Notes: generated by a model not told the origin, from the sequence alone. DNA of 64,000 bases from Mixophyes australis (GCA_036250195.1 JAVHZZ010000006.1:164940424-165004423); one strand, 5' to 3'; shown: positions 11,375 through 23,010, numbered from the stretch's first letter. Program-made: numbers and translations.

Positions 11375-12287
11375 GTAAGTATAAATACTGTAATATAATA
11401 AAATACCCTCATACTAATGGTTTAATGTAACTTTATTTGTACTAAGTATAATGTTATAAAAATATAAGTGTTTTCCCAGTGGAGTCACTCTTATATTTTT
11501 GATATAATAATCTTCTACTGTGGTGTTGGAAGTGTTATGTATATTATCTTCATATTTTATCACTATCACCGTGAACAATAATAGGAGGAATTCTAATATA
11601 TTTACAACTTCCTAAAAGCTCCCTACTCTAAGTCTAGTAAAACCAGTTAGTTCTCTTACTTGGAACACCCTCCATTTGAAAATTAAAATGTGATCTTTAC
11701 CTGACCACTCCTGGGAGTAAATGTATTAAAGTGTGATTTTTAATCACATTGCCGTTTTAAATATAGCTGGAAAGGTCTCCAAAAGCCAAATTTACTTTAA
11801 AAATTCTCCAAAGACAAACTAATTACAGAGATCCAAGACAAGAGACTCCTGAGGTTGTTCATGTTTCTTTTTGCACAACATACTAAGAGACTGCATGTTG
11901 TTGATCATGTATCAGTATATCAAATAAATGCATGTTAATCAGAGCTTCCAGCACATGTTACATGTGGCCAGGTGCAGATTTCCTTTCACCTTATTCTGCT
12001 AATTCATGGAGTAGGTTTGCTGCTGTACACTATAGGCCTTTTTTTTATAGAAGAGACACTGATCAAACACCTGTAATATTAAGCCTCTCTCACATTACAA
12101 TACAATGTACACATTTTAGTGAGTATTCTAAATATGATAACGAGAAAGAGGCTGCTAATACTTTATCCAGTTTCCCTTTCATTGACCAGTTTAAAATGTT
12201 GATCAAAAACAGATGTGCAAGATAAAAGCATTGATAAATGGGGATGGTGGAAGAGTAGATACTGAATTATTATCCATTTATTTTATT
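11375..12287. other. AT-rich DNA, no feature seen
   Basis: If the flanking exon is real this is the start of its intron. No repeat ends or motifs were recognised. Confidence 0.4.
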
Positions 12288-12464
12288 GGGCAGAACGGTG
12301 CCTTATTGGTTAGCACTTCTGTCTCACAGCACTGGGGTCATGGATTAGATACCTGACTATGGCCTTATCTGTGTGGAGTTTGTATGTTTTCCCTGTGTTT
12401 GTGTCGGGTTCCTCCCACATTCCAAAAACATACTAGTAGGTTATTTAGCTGCTATTTAATTGAG

Positions 12465-12510
<46 letters not shown>

Positions 12511-12577
12511 GTGGTAGGGAATTTAGACTAAGTTCCAATGGGGCAGGGACTGGTGTGAGTGAGTACAGCGCTGATTA
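12288..12577 (+). repeat. tRNA-like SINE, copy 1, interrupted
   Basis: Begins GGGCAGAACGGTGCCTTATT and follows the family order: GTTAGCACTTCTGTCTCACA, a box-B-like stretch, CTCCCACATTCCAAAAACAT, GGAATTTAGACTAAG, and GGGGCAGGGACTGGTGTGAG. It carries a (GT)n expansion at 12467-12514. It stops inside the 3' part because a hAT-like element is inserted at 12578. Box A and B resemblance suggests RNA polymerase III origin. Confidence 0.7.
12467..12514. repeat. (GT)n microsatellite in SINE
   Basis: Long GT run with a few TA-type interruptions at the right end, within the SINE copy. Other SINE copies in the window carry a similar dinucleotide run at the same place (AC run at 26,017-26,058 in an inverted copy), so it is a family trait. 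Confidence 0.9.
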
Positions 12578-13217
12578 CAGGGGCGGATTGGTCATGTAAC
12601 CTACCGGGAAAAGTCCCGATAGGCCGATGGCCTGAGGAGGCAGTCTGGAATCTTTTTAGAGTTTTTAAAAAAAAATAAAAATAAAAATTATGTGTAGCGC
12701 CCCCACCCAGACCAGAGGGAGGGGCAGTGTGGTGCTAGGTGGCTGGCCCCTCCTCCGGGACCAGCCACCCACCTTAATGTGGCCGCGGGTCCCTCTGCTG
12801 TTCTGTCTCTCCCTCCTCCTATGTCTGTGGCTGCAGTCTCCGTACAACGTGTCACATGACAGCTGCCGTCCCATGTGTGCAGCGAGAGGAGTTTGCAGCA
12901 GGAACAAGGTAAGTGTGTGACTGCTAAAGTGTGTGTGTGTGTGTGTGTGTGTCTCTGCTAAAGTGTGTGTGAGGGGGGCTGCCAAAGGGTGTGTAGGATA
13001 GGAGGGGGGGGGGCTGCTAAAGGGAGTATATTTATTAAATAGGGTTACTTTACTTATATATAAAAAATTACATATATTATTTTAGTTTTATTATATTTTT
13101 AGGGCCCAAATGTATTAATTTATACATACACTGTTGCATATGGCAATAGAGGTTACTGGAGGGGAGGATAGAACGGGGCAGCCTAGCTCTTCAAAAGTGC
13201 CCAGTACGCCTCCAGGG
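12578..13217. mobile_element. hAT-like element with TG-rich tandem interior
   Basis: Left end CAGGGGCGGATTGG; probable right end CCAGTACGCCTCCAGG, a weak inverted match. No octamer duplication is evident, so the right end is tentative. The interior has a fold-back GC-rich block (12690-12900), a GTAAGT at 12909-12914, and then three degenerate copies of a unit containing CTGCTAAAGTGTGTG (about 12920-13022). It shares the last two traits with the element at 50,422. Confidence 0.6.
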
Positions 13218-13960
13218 TGTGTAGCCACCCCCCCATTGTGTCATGACCACGGCTCCTGTTCAGACGTTTGACACCCAAATTTTGGGAGGTATGATTTATA
13301 TCATGTATAACCCTCACCAAAAAGAGTTAGAGAAATAACTTTACTGCAGTCTAATTTTTTACCACATTTTCCTCAGATTAAGTAGCAGCTCACTATGCAA
13401 TTTACATTTTATTTAGAGGGATTTCTTATTACTTTATTCATATATTGCTTATCACATATAAACCTATTGTGTATTCCCAGCAAAAAGTGAATCTTTCAAA
13501 TGCACAATACACTGTGTCACAGTGAATTCAAGTAATTGCACAATTGTATCCCTAACAATGCTAAATCTCTAATGCTGTTGTATAGTCTTATCAGTCATTA
13601 GGTGTTTTCCACATTTATCTTTGAAATGCTATCTGCCTGTTCAATGCTGCGCTTACAACGCTCAGTCTGCACTGATTAAGTCACTCACTTGTTATCTGTT
13701 CACTGCTCCTATCTCATTTGAATTAATTCACTATATATTTGATCTATGTTGATCATTACTTTTACAGCCCATTATCAGATATTATTCTTGCACCCCTCAA
13801 TCCATACTAATTAGTCCACTTTTTTTCACTGCTAATCTTTCATTTCATTAATTGAATTTACTCTGTCTATTTTATCCTATAAGGCTTACTATTATATTGC
13901 ATTTCAATGATAATACAATGGAAACTCTGGTGTGAACTTGCATCACTACAGAATTTTCCA
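13218..13960. other. AT-rich DNA, no feature seen
   Basis: No gene or bounded repeat recognised. Confidence 0.4.
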
Positions 13961-13978
13961 CCAACTTTTTATGCTGAT

Positions 13979-14045
13979 CGATTTTACATGCGATCGATGG
14001 TCCGATTGCTCGGTCCATGGACTGTGTACACACTAGCCTTGTTTC
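13979..14045. mobile_element. Fragment of a GATCGAT/GTGTACACAC-type short element
   Basis: Contains GATCGATTTTACATGCGATC, GGTCCGATTGCTCGG and GTGTACACACTAGCC. The text resembles short inverted-repeat elements common in frogs and partly resembles 15,660-15,830, but ends are not determinable. Confidence 0.35.
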
Positions 14046-14106
14046 AAATGATAAAGGGAAGAGCGGCCGTCCCAGTAGCAACTTTTTACAGCCATGTTGT
14101 CGTGAG

Positions 14107-14287
14107 CAGGCGCGGGCTGGCAGATTTCAACCCGAGGGGCGCACAGGCGGCCGCATCACATAACACGCGATGCAGACGCGGCCACATCGCGTGCCATGTG
14201 ATGCGGGCGCAGTTAGTAATCAGGCAATAGAGCATCCGGGGGGGGCGGCCGCCCCCTAACATCGATGAGACAGAGCAGCCCGCCCAG
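14107..14287. mobile_element. GC-rich hAT-like fragment
   Basis: Left end CAGGCGCGGGCTGGCAGATT is close to the left end of the element at 50,422 (CAGGGGAGGGCTGGCAGATT). The right end GCAGCCCGCCCAG is a rough inverted match. The interior is palindromic around CGATGCAGACGCGG. No target duplication is visible. Confidence 0.5.
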
Positions 14288-14388
14288 TTCGCCCGTTAAA
14301 GTAATAGCCCAAAATCTCCTTAGATGAGGTTATTATACATGAATAGGCATCGCCCATAATGCTCCATTCTCTGCGGGCATCATCGCTG

Positions 14389-14435
14389 ATTGGTCCACAG
14401 CAGAAAACGAACGCCCCATGTCTGAGTGTATAAAA
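14389..14435 (+). promoter_or_regulatory. CCAAT and TATA boxes of the unit at 14.4-15.4 kb
   Basis: ATTGG (inverted CCAAT) lies at 14389-14393 and TATAAAA at 14429-14435, 44 bp before the ATG at 14473. Spacing and order are those of a compact RNA polymerase II promoter. They lie directly upstream of the reading frames described next, which is why I read them as functional rather than chance. Confidence 0.5.
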
Positions 14436-14472
14436 TGACAGGAGCCTGTATGGCGCAGAGGAAAGTGAGAAG

Positions 14473-14683
14473 ATGGCAGGTGAGAAGAAGTTGTCAGTGG
14501 GGGTTGCAGCTATGGAGACGGAGACAGAGTCAGAGATGGTGCTGGAAGGGCCCAAAAATTTTGAAAAAGTTAAAGTGGGGGATGGAGATGCTCAAGAAGA
14601 GCAAAGAGCAAATCCAATGACCCCAAGAGAGGTGGAGATGATGGTAAAAGTACTGGACCGGGACGACTAAGACATTAAAAAAT
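14473..14683 (+). pseudogene. First exon of a small gene-like unit; possible Myb/SANT-type start
   Basis: ATG at 14473 opens a 65-codon acidic frame ending MTPREVEMMVKVLDRDD and then TAA at 14668-14670; GTGAGT follows at 14684. The last segment has the look of the first helix of a Myb/SANT-like domain, of the kind carried as an accessory protein by Harbinger-type transposons; that is a family-level inference. The distance to the next acceptor (50 bp) is short for a vertebrate intron and the phase does not match the next exon, so I think a piece between them has been deleted. Confidence 0.4.
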
Positions 14684-14739
14684 GTGAGTAGCACGTGTAG
14701 TGTACTTGTTTGAAGGACTTTATTTCATTCTAGTTTCAC

Positions 14740-15305
14740 ATGAAGCAATGCAAACGCCTGATTTGTAAAATAGATGGGGTTTTTTTGTCAGAAAGAAGAA
14801 TTAACGGTGAGAAGGCCAGTTTAGATACCACTGATACCACTAATGTAACACCTGTTATCAAACAAGAAAAAAAAGATGTTGAATACCAAGATATGAAAGA
14901 AGTTATACACAAAGGTATTTCAGTGAACATGTGTAGACAACTAAATGCTTTGGGCACATACCTGTACCGTTATAATAACCAAAATGACGCCTGTTTTCCA
15001 GAATATATGGAGGTTAAGCCCGTTATTATTGCGATTGTACCAGAGGGACCACAACATAAACTGATCTCGAGCAGTGTGCAAGGTGAGCAAATGAGAGTAT
15101 TTCTGGTGTTAAAAAATGTTTACCATTAAACTTCTATATCTGTAATCTATTTCTATTTCCTTGTTTTGTAGGTAAAGAAATCAAAGGGAATATAAACCTA
15201 AGCGACGTCAAGAAAAAAATGAAAAACCTTGAGGAAAATTTTGTTGAAATGTGTATGCTGTTTGCAACTGTTCTGCCACAAACCACTAGCACCTTTATAG
15301 TGTAA
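14740..15305 (+). CDS. Two-exon frame of 158 codons, unrecognised protein
   Basis: An ATG at 14740 opens a frame to 15082, followed by donor GTGAGC. The 89-bp intron (15083-15171) ends in TTTCCTTGTTTTGTAG. The second exon 15172-15305 continues in phase and ends TAA at 15303-15305. Joined length is 477 nt including the stop. The first exon has a lysine-rich start (KQCKRLICK), a Thr/Asp linker, and an ordered part including VNMCRQLNALGTYLYRY and PVIIAIVPEGPQHKL. The second has LSDVKKKMKNLEENFVEMCM, probably helical. No catalytic motif is visible. An acceptor at 14733 suggests it is not the first exon. It may be the accessory gene of a DNA transposon or a decayed host gene. Confidence 0.45.
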
Positions 15306-15334
15306 TACTATTTTTTTTACTTGTCATATTATGC

Positions 15335-15367
15335 AATAAAATTTTGTGTACTTTTTCCTGCAATAAA
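15335..15367 (+). terminator. Two poly(A) signals after the 158-codon frame
   Basis: AATAAA at 15335-15340 and again at 15362-15367, 30 and 57 bp after the stop codon. Each is followed by TG-rich text (TTTTGTGTAC; CACTGTGTGG), as expected for a polyadenylation region. Their position completes a promoter-exon-intron-exon-poly(A) layout of about 950 bp. Confidence 0.55.
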
Positions 15368-15507
15368 ACTGTTGCATTAACACTGTGTGGTTTATTCTGG
15401 GTATTTTACAAATATTAGTTAATAAAGGTTAATATGACTTTATAAACTTATACCTTTAGAAACTATTAAACTTATAAAGGGTCAATATGAATAGGTTCCC
15501 AATATAG

Positions 15508-16050
15508 ATGCAAAGGGTAATAACAGCCGTGCTTTACACAAGTGTAATGGTCTGCAACCAGACAGGTGCAATGCACATGTATACTAAACACAAGTCAGTG
15601 ATGTGCGGATACTGCACCACGTGGGACTGGTACAGGCATCACAAATTTACATACACACGCCCCCCAGGTCGAGGAAGTATCGGAGGATTGTCGTGGATCG
15701 GTCGGAACTTTATACACACTACACAACGGAAAGGAGATTGGAAGGAAAATATTGAACGGTACGACCAACCAAATGAGGCGACAATCGTTCATTTGGGCAG
15801 ACTTTCGACCATCGTGTCACTACACACACTGACCCGACTTTCGAATGAGTGGTCGTATGTCGGCTGGTTGAGCCAATTATTGGACAAAAACCCTGGAGTG
15901 TGTACCCAGCTTTATTCAAACCATTCAACCAATCTCGCAGGTCCCCTCACTATATCCTATGTAAATTTCACATTCTTTGCTTTTCGAAGGACTAAAGCAT
16001 ATAACTGTGTTGACAAGGCTTTTGCTCAGTAATATGAGGAGGGGGTAAAA
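15508..16050. mobile_element. Degenerate short-element DNA, ends unclear
   Basis: GC-mixed sequence with motifs GGATCGGTCGGAAC, TACACACTACACAAC, ACGACCAACCAAATGAGGCG and CACTACACACACTG resembles an inverted-repeat frog element family related to 13979. A 174-codon + strand frame covers it, but its peptide has no recognisable domain and several alternative frames are equally open, so I do not call a gene. Confidence 0.35.
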
Positions 16051-19000
16051 TGATACAATATATGAATTGTCGTGAGCACTGCTTGCACTGCGGTCTCTGC
16101 TCTGAACAGTCATTGGAACTATGACTATAGCATTCAGAAGTGTTAACGTAAAGTACTACGGAGTGTAATTGGAATGCTAATTTAAGTGGTTTGAGATGCT
16201 TTGATGAACACACTTCTATCCCTCTGCTAAAGTGGGAACAAAAAGTACAAAGTTACATTATCTATCAGCTTTCTAGCCAGTGTGTGTGAGCCCACTGTTT
16301 GTATGGGGCACCATTTAACTTGACTCACATTACCTATGCCACAAGTAAAACTCAGATAAGTGATAATACAGGTACTGTTTGCAGTAAATTGATTAGCCAG
16401 GATATTATACCTCTCCTCTTTTGTTAGACACTTCAACCCTTTTTCTTTCATTTTTAGGAAGGCAGTTTGCATTGACCCCTAGCTCTAGGTGATATACACA
16501 AATCTAGTTACTGCTTCAGTGTCAGCACCACATTCTCTGCTCTGAACTATTGTTAATTGGAACCATATATGACATATTATACAACTTTCTTTGGCTTTTG
16601 TGCCAAGCGTCTTGTTCATGGTTGTTTCGAATTAAACGCATCAGCCAGATGTCAGCAACACGAAAACCCTCCAGCATTTTAAATGTACAGAGTGAACTAC
16701 ATAAATGGTGTCTTCAGCTGAGTTATGGTGATCTAGGCGATTTATATACTCCTATACTATTGCGAGTTTGTAGCATGTTCTGGTATATTTCATACATGTA
16801 ATGAAACAAATTGGTTTTCTAAGATATACTGAAGTCAAGGACCTAGAAGGGACTTTTACCGGAGATAGAGTGACATCTCGGAAGTGCAGTCTTGTACTGT
16901 CCAGTCCTGGATCCACACAACAGGACGTCAGGTATGGAAGAGAGTATAGTAATAACTACCTTTTAATAGAAAGTACATGACCATGGAAAATGTGAATATT
17001 GAAAGACAGTGTCCTGTAATCAAGTATTCAAAGCTAAATAAGAGGAAAGAGGGGGGTGGAAATATTTGTTTCCTTTGCAATCAGTGATTCTACAAAAGCT
17101 GTTCTCCAAAGTTAGGTCCCACATGACATAGGTCTTGCTCTGTTCAGTTGATTAAGCTGCACCTATATATGGGAATCGGGGCATAGTGCCAAAACACCAA
17201 CCACTGGGTCTATGCCTAGTTTAGGTGAAGAACATGTTGTTTAGCCAAGTCCCCAATACACTTACCTCTGGTACAGACAGTTGTCATTTGAAAGTGGTTA
17301 CTAAGATTTGAGAGTGCACTAAACATGCTTTGAAGCAGATAGTCAAAAATGACTTGACAATGGACCTGTACACACACCATATCAATTTCAATGATAATTG
17401 AAGTATTCAGAAAAAGTTATTAAAAGTGGTTTTCAATACCTGTTCATGTAAATGGGCACCATTAAGACTAACATAAGTTATCCCTGCTATAGCTGTCAAT
17501 TAGCTAATTAACAACAATACATGCACCTATTGTTTGCTGCAAACAACAACAACAAAAAAGAGAAAAGATTAAGCACCAGAATGTAGTCATTTCAAAAACA
17601 TGGTGACACAAAACTAAACATATTATTAAAGCATCCTCTTATATTGAAACAAATATCCCACTATTCACTGCCCCCTAGATAGAGCCATAATGGAAGTACG
17701 GTAAATGATCTCAACAGCACATAGCACATGAGCTTGATCCCAGTCTATTAAAAGGAATGACAAAATGCTGACATTGTAATGACCTGTATTGCTTTGGTGC
17801 CCCCTTGGCATTCACCACATTACCCATCTGCTGCCAACATATCGGCTCTCCCACCTCCAGGAAAAAATACCTTTGGTCCCAGTGATTTTTTTTTTCTTCA
17901 TGACCAGTCGCCTGTATATATTTCACAGAAGCGCAGGTAACATTTAAGTGTTGCGTCACTGGGAGTTTTGAGCTCTGCGTTAATAGTCCCATAAAATACT
18001 ACAGTTGCAGCCATGAGCTTCTAGATAACCCACTTACGTTTAAACTGCATGCTTTATGCGAGACAATAGATATATTGCACAATCACAGCCTTCATCTTTA
18101 CCAACCAATGCCTTATATATCAGAGTAACCAGCAGGTAATCCAGTCAGGGGATTATTAGAAATAAGCCTCATGGCAAAGACAAGGTAACAAATATACACT
18201 AGAGCCTGATCAATTTATTCCAAGAAAACTCGCTTGGGAAATGATAGAGCCTAGGGAAGAGAATTAGCTTGGCACAAATCATCCAGGCTATGAATGTATA
18301 CCAGTTAAAGGAAAATTATCATTGAATCGAAAAGACAAAAAAGAGAATTTATAGCACAGCTGGAGTGGCGTTAGAACAGCTCCATTAAGTATAGAAATAA
18401 TTATTGTAAACAGCGATGTGCAATTTATTTTTTAAAAAAAATAAAACAAATAAATTCACTGCATATTTCTTTCGCTCTCAACTCGTGAGACATCATCATG
18501 TACTTTGTACAACTGGTGTATGTCATGCTAGATTACAAATGTCTTTGGGTTTAGTTTGCTTTCATATTTAAACAATATAAAATGTATACTGGCAGAAGGG
18601 AAAATCCTAGTTGTGTAGCCTTCTTTCCCCGACCTAAATAATGTTTTATATATAGATAGATGAAATTATAGACTGCAAGAACAGAAAAAAACACTGAGCA
18701 AACAAAAAGGACAGGTAAACCAATTTAGATGAAATAAGTCAGGTACATAAGACATGCCTATTTCTCTACACATTCTATCAAAGTGATGACTGTCACATAT
18801 ATCAATCATGCTGGACCCCTGGACAAGTCAGCCATGACCAGAGGTTGTGAAGTGATAAACTGAAGAGTTCTCAGATGTTTAACAGTACAGTATAAAACAT
18901 ATGGACAATGTTAAGAACAGACAAATGCCATGCTCTAATTCCAATCTGATGATTGGGATTATAGAGTAAACACACTTTGATCATGGATAAAAGGCATTTA

Positions 19001-19162
19001 ACCCTTTTCCAGCTACATAGCACCAATATGAATGAGGAAACTGATATAAATATCCTAATAAAATATCTTCGCTGCCTCCAATAATTCTCTAAAATAAGTT
19101 AGAACCTGGGCAATTCTACTACATAAAAATACCAACATGTATTTTATTTGAAATGTATTAAC
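16051..19162. other. Unique AT-rich DNA, no gene seen
   Basis: About 3 kb without recognisable repeat ends, exons or RNA genes. Frames are short and AT-driven. Confidence 0.45.
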
Positions 19163-19212
19163 CATACTTGCCCACTCTCCCAGAGGCCAACATTGAAAAG
19201 TCAACAAGTATG
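19163..19212. mobile_element. Minimal 50-bp hAT-type copy
   Basis: Begins CATACTTGCCCACTCTCC and ends GTCAACAAGTATG, which pair as a terminal inverted repeat over the outermost 8 bp. Flanking octamers GTATTAAC and TTATTAAC match at 7 of 8. The same terminal motif bounds the 323-bp element at 33,515. It is therefore an extreme internal deletion product that still moved, or one that shrank after insertion. Confidence 0.7.
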
Positions 19213-19294
19213 TTATTAACATTTGTCACAAGAAAATATTCTAAATTCATCCTTTAATATTTGCATGAAATATGTCCATGTTGTATCACACAAA

Positions 19295-19417
19295 GGGGGG
19301 GGGGGGGGGGATTTATATGGACGCAAAGAGAGGTATTACTAAAATCTTCACTAATTTTCCCTTGTGTCCCTGGCAGCACTAGGGTTGGTTAAAATGTTTG
19401 GGGGGGGGGGGGGGGGG
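19295..19417. repeat. Two poly(G) tracts
   Basis: Sixteen Gs at 19295-19310 and eighteen at 19400-19417. Runs this long are prone to sequencing length errors and can form G-quadruplex structures. Confidence 0.9.
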
Positions 19418-19476
19418 AAGGTTGTTTCCCCATTTATTGCCATTTTAAATCTAGTGATTTATGTAGACATTTTGTA

Positions 19477-19780
19477 GGGCAGCACGGTGTCTAAGTGGTT
19501 AGCACTTCTGCCTTACAGCACTGGGTTCATGAGTTCGATTCTCAACCATCGTCTTATCTGTGAGGAGTTTGTATGTTCTCCCCGTGTTTGCGTGGGTTAC
19601 CTCCGGGTGCTCCAGTTTCCTCCCACACTCCTAAAAACATACTGTTAACAAATTGACCCTAATCTGTGTGTCTGTGCTAGGAAATTTAGACTGTAAGCCC
19701 CAATTAGGCAGGGACTGATGTGAGTGAGCTCTTTGTACAGCGCTGTGGAATTAGTGGCGCTATATAAATGATCATGATGA
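19477..19780 (+). repeat. tRNA-like SINE, copy 2, nearly complete
   Basis: The best-preserved copy. It starts GGGCAGCACGGTGTCTAAGT (box-A-like), has GAGTTCGATTCTC (box-B-like) at 19531, a middle with CCCGTGTTTGCGTGGGTTAC, GTAAGCCCCAATTAGGCAGG, and ends GGCGCTATATAAATGATCAT with a short TGATGA tail. The order matches copies at 12288, 25682, 25911 (inverted) and 47406. Confidence 0.75.
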
Positions 19781-20383
19781 CTGTTGACTTTACAACCCTG
19801 TAGACATTTTATACGTTGACATTTTAACTGTGTTGACCTTATTAACATGCAGACTTTACGACTGTAGACATTTTTACGGTTGACTCTCTTCAACTACATC
19901 CCTTATAAACAGCTCTCTGTTTTGAGGTTATAAAGTATTCTATAAAAAAATTCAGAATTAATTCAGAAAGCGAAGGCAATATATTCATAGAAAGCTACAT
20001 GGGGGCATTTGCAGTTCCTTTATCTTAGTAGTGATTGCAATTTAACAATTTGCTTAATATATTTCCCACATGGCAACAACAAACATAAAATTAACAAACA
20101 AAAGCTGACAGGTTTCTCCAAAACTACTGAAAACATTGTTATGTCTGTTTAATTTTCAAGGCTGGTCAGGGTTGGTTTTAATTTCTAAAACCCCAATTGC
20201 CCAGCAAGAGTTGCCAAGTGTGTTCCCCTTGTGTAAAAATCCTAGCGAAGAAAGAAAAAAAGAAAAAAGTAAACTCCACAGAAGCCATTTATAGAAATTT
20301 TAACTCCAGTTAAACTAAACTCAAGTATGTTTTCCTTTTGTTATTTTTTTATCACGATCCCCATTTATTGAAATAAACTCTTG

Positions 20384-20386
<3 letters not shown>
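19781..20386. other. AT-rich DNA, no feature seen
   Basis: No gene or bounded repeat recognised. The first 80 bp contain repeated GTAGACATTTT / GTTGACATTTT phrases, a weak local duplication. Confidence 0.4.

Positions 20387-20459
<73 letters not shown>
20387..20459. repeat. (TA)n microsatellite
   Basis: About 36 uninterrupted TA dinucleotides. Confidence 0.97.
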
Positions 20460-20462
<3 letters not shown>

Positions 20463-21087
20463 TATTAACAATGTAACATGGTTACAACTTGATGAGTGGT
20501 GACAAAGTTTGTTTTATGTCCACTAGAGACAATGACACCGTTTTCTTTTGCAGCCATGAAATGGTCATGTACCATATAACATGACACTCACCATTTGGCT
20601 TTCTAAAAACACTTTCTACTAGTAAACTAGTAGCCAGGGGGTTGCAGACACACACTTTGGGGGGTGAAGTCATGGTTTGTCATGCTGCACTCTTTCATGG
20701 AGATTTAATGGTGCAAAAGGTCAGTGCTGACTTTAAGATCAAGTTATAGTAGCCGGAGGTCTCTGTAAAGTCACCTCTCCTTAGGGGGAATTCTTTGCAT
20801 GCCTTCATCCAGATCATGTTTATAATTGTGCTTTGTCTTCCTCTAAATGTTAAGTTAGAGCATAGTATATCTGTCAGCCCCAACATCATTTCACACAACG
20901 TCTTATTTATTAATTTTATGTTATGATAAAGTGACACTGAAGACTGGTATAAACAGATGTAGCTAAATACATAGGTAAATACCACTTGTAATTCTGGGCA
21001 GAGATGAAACATGAGTGGATTTGAACTAGCCTTTAAAGTTGCCAGGAGATTCGCTGCTGGGCTTCAAACCTACGATGGCTGCAACTG

Positions 21088-21129
21088 CATTTTCCCATGC
21101 TTTTTTGACAGAAAAAGCATGGGAAAATG
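21088..21129. repeat. Perfect hairpin, 18-bp arms, 6-nt loop
   Basis: CATTTTCCCATGCTTTTT (21088-21105) is exactly complementary to 21112-21129, with loop TGACAG. It is shorter than typical microRNA precursors, so I call only the structure. Confidence 0.9.
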
Positions 21130-21639
21130 AGTCCATTTCATCACCAAATCCATTAACTATGCAATCATCTACTGCACAGGCCATGTGAACTCTGACATCT
21201 ATACAAGTATCTTTCCTCTTATAAAAAGCTGGAATGGAAGAGATTGATCAAAATAGCACTTATCTACATTGTAGCACACAAGTTCGTTACGGACGCAAAT
21301 GACAAAGCATGCATTACCCGTGTTCCTCAGGTCTAATGTGCCAGTGTGCACTGAACATAGAGATCAGTGATGCCTATGTGAGTAGAATTAAATTCAACAC
21401 AGATCAAAACTTCCTATGCACCATCACAAATATCCCCAAAAACAAAAAAGTACACAATAATACAGATAGCACATGGGGTAGATAAATTGAATCCAGGTGG
21501 ACATTTGTAAACAAGGGCAGGCTTGTATCCTGTGGTCATTCTAAGACTATGTTTGACATCAGGAATTGGACAGACAACAAATTGTAACAAGTTGAATGTA
21601 TGTAATCTGTTTTATATAAAAGTGCACCTGACATTGCAA

Positions 21640-22075
21640 TCTCCCCACATCAACACCCTCAGAAGTCTCTGCTGTTGGGAGATCCTGCTACCCATGCCTC
21701 CACATCACGACCCTCACATCCCTACTTTGCTGTTTAGGAACCCTGCTACCCTTGCCCCAATGTTACTCTGAGGTTGTGGTGCTTGGTTATGGTGTCGCAG
21801 CCAAGCTCAACAAGCCCAGTTTGAAGAGCAAAGGATGCTGCCCTCGTCTGCCAAGGTAAGAAGCGGGTGGTGTTGGTGGGATGCACCTAGGGCACCCACA
21901 GGGCTTGTGCAATCCCTGCATATTGTGCAAATGCTAGAAACCCCATTGAAATGGTTGGAAAAAGAGGAGTGCCGCTCCATCAACCACAGATATACTACAT
22001 GTGAAGTGCAAATCAGATGCTTGCTCAAATACATAGTATTTGTACTTGCTTTTTTTACGCAAGCACAATGCTAGC
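21640..22075. repeat. Dispersed repeat, copy 1
   Basis: The phrase GCAAATGCTAGAAACCCCAT followed by TTGCTTTTTTTACGCAAGCA recurs in diverged form at 26,350-26,490 (ATGCTGAAAACCCCACTGAA, later TTGTGTTTTTGACACAAACT). The short frames over it have no recognised domain. Exact limits unknown. Confidence 0.4.
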
Positions 22076-22950
22076 CGGTAATCTGCCTTATTGTGGCAAA
22101 TTTTATTACAGGCCGAACATAAAACAGAATTCTGTTTGATTTCTGCAAAAAAAATATTGAAATAAGTCAGTAGCTGTGTACACTGAGCTTAGATCTTAAT
22201 GTTCCACAAAGGGTTATACACTTACGAGCTGATGTAGCTCTGTATAATCAACTGTCAACACGTGGCTTCCCAAAATCATTTAGACATGGTTATGTTTCAT
22301 TTCCATTTCCCTCAAGCCTAAGAGCGAAAAAGAGAAAATGAGATGACAGATTAATTGACCTATGACATTGGTTGGGAAGCTAAGACCACATATACAGTAG
22401 GAGAATGTAAAGCTATGTAACAATGTTTGTTAAATAAACAATAAATACACACACCATGTTAGCTAACACAATAAAATTAGCTTTGCACTTATTCCCCATG
22501 CCCTTCCCCACCACCATCAGATAATCTTATGGGGTTGGCTTTACATAACTTAATGGCTAACCAAAAAGTTTTCATTAGAACATGATCCGATTGATACCTG
22601 TCAAAGAATTTCCAGCACATGGCCAGAGCCAGAGGACTGCCCGATGGTTAGGAATGGATTGCATGGGTGGGCTGAACATGTACCTGTCATTTTAAAATAC
22701 ACATACACAAATAACTTACAATTAAAGTTCTCAACCACCACATTCTTTCAGTAGTTCCACATAAAAGCATTTAGCAGCTTCTTTTAATGAATAAATCTGC
22801 CCAAGGATATTTCACACTCCATCTAATGTTCTGAAGTGTGAAACACACAATTGCCTCCAGCGATGTAAGGAGACGAAGCTGCATAATTAAGATTTTTTAT
22901 CCATGTTCTAAGACAGTCACGAATAGCTCCAAGCTCCAACATACTGATCT

Positions 22951-23010
22951 ATCATCATCATTTATTTATATAGCGCCAGCAAATTCCATAGTGCTCTGCA
23001 AACACACTGA
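22951..23010 (-). repeat. SINE 3'-end fragment
   Basis: ATCATCATCATTTATTTATA followed by TAGCGCCAGCAAATTCCATA is the reverse complement of the SINE 3' end GGCGCTATATAAATAAATGA. Only about 60 bp are present. Confidence 0.7.

Noticed and set aside
15508..16032. 174-codon + strand frame
   Set aside because: Several frames are open in the same GC-mixed, inverted-repeat-like DNA; no motif or gene signals.
21088..21129. microRNA precursor
   Set aside because: Arms of 18 bp and total 42 nt are too short for a standard precursor; perfect pairing without bulges is also atypical.
21784..21855. Possible exon ending at GTAAGA (21,856)
   Set aside because: No pyrimidine tract before the only AG and it lies in a dispersed repeat that recurs at 26,290.
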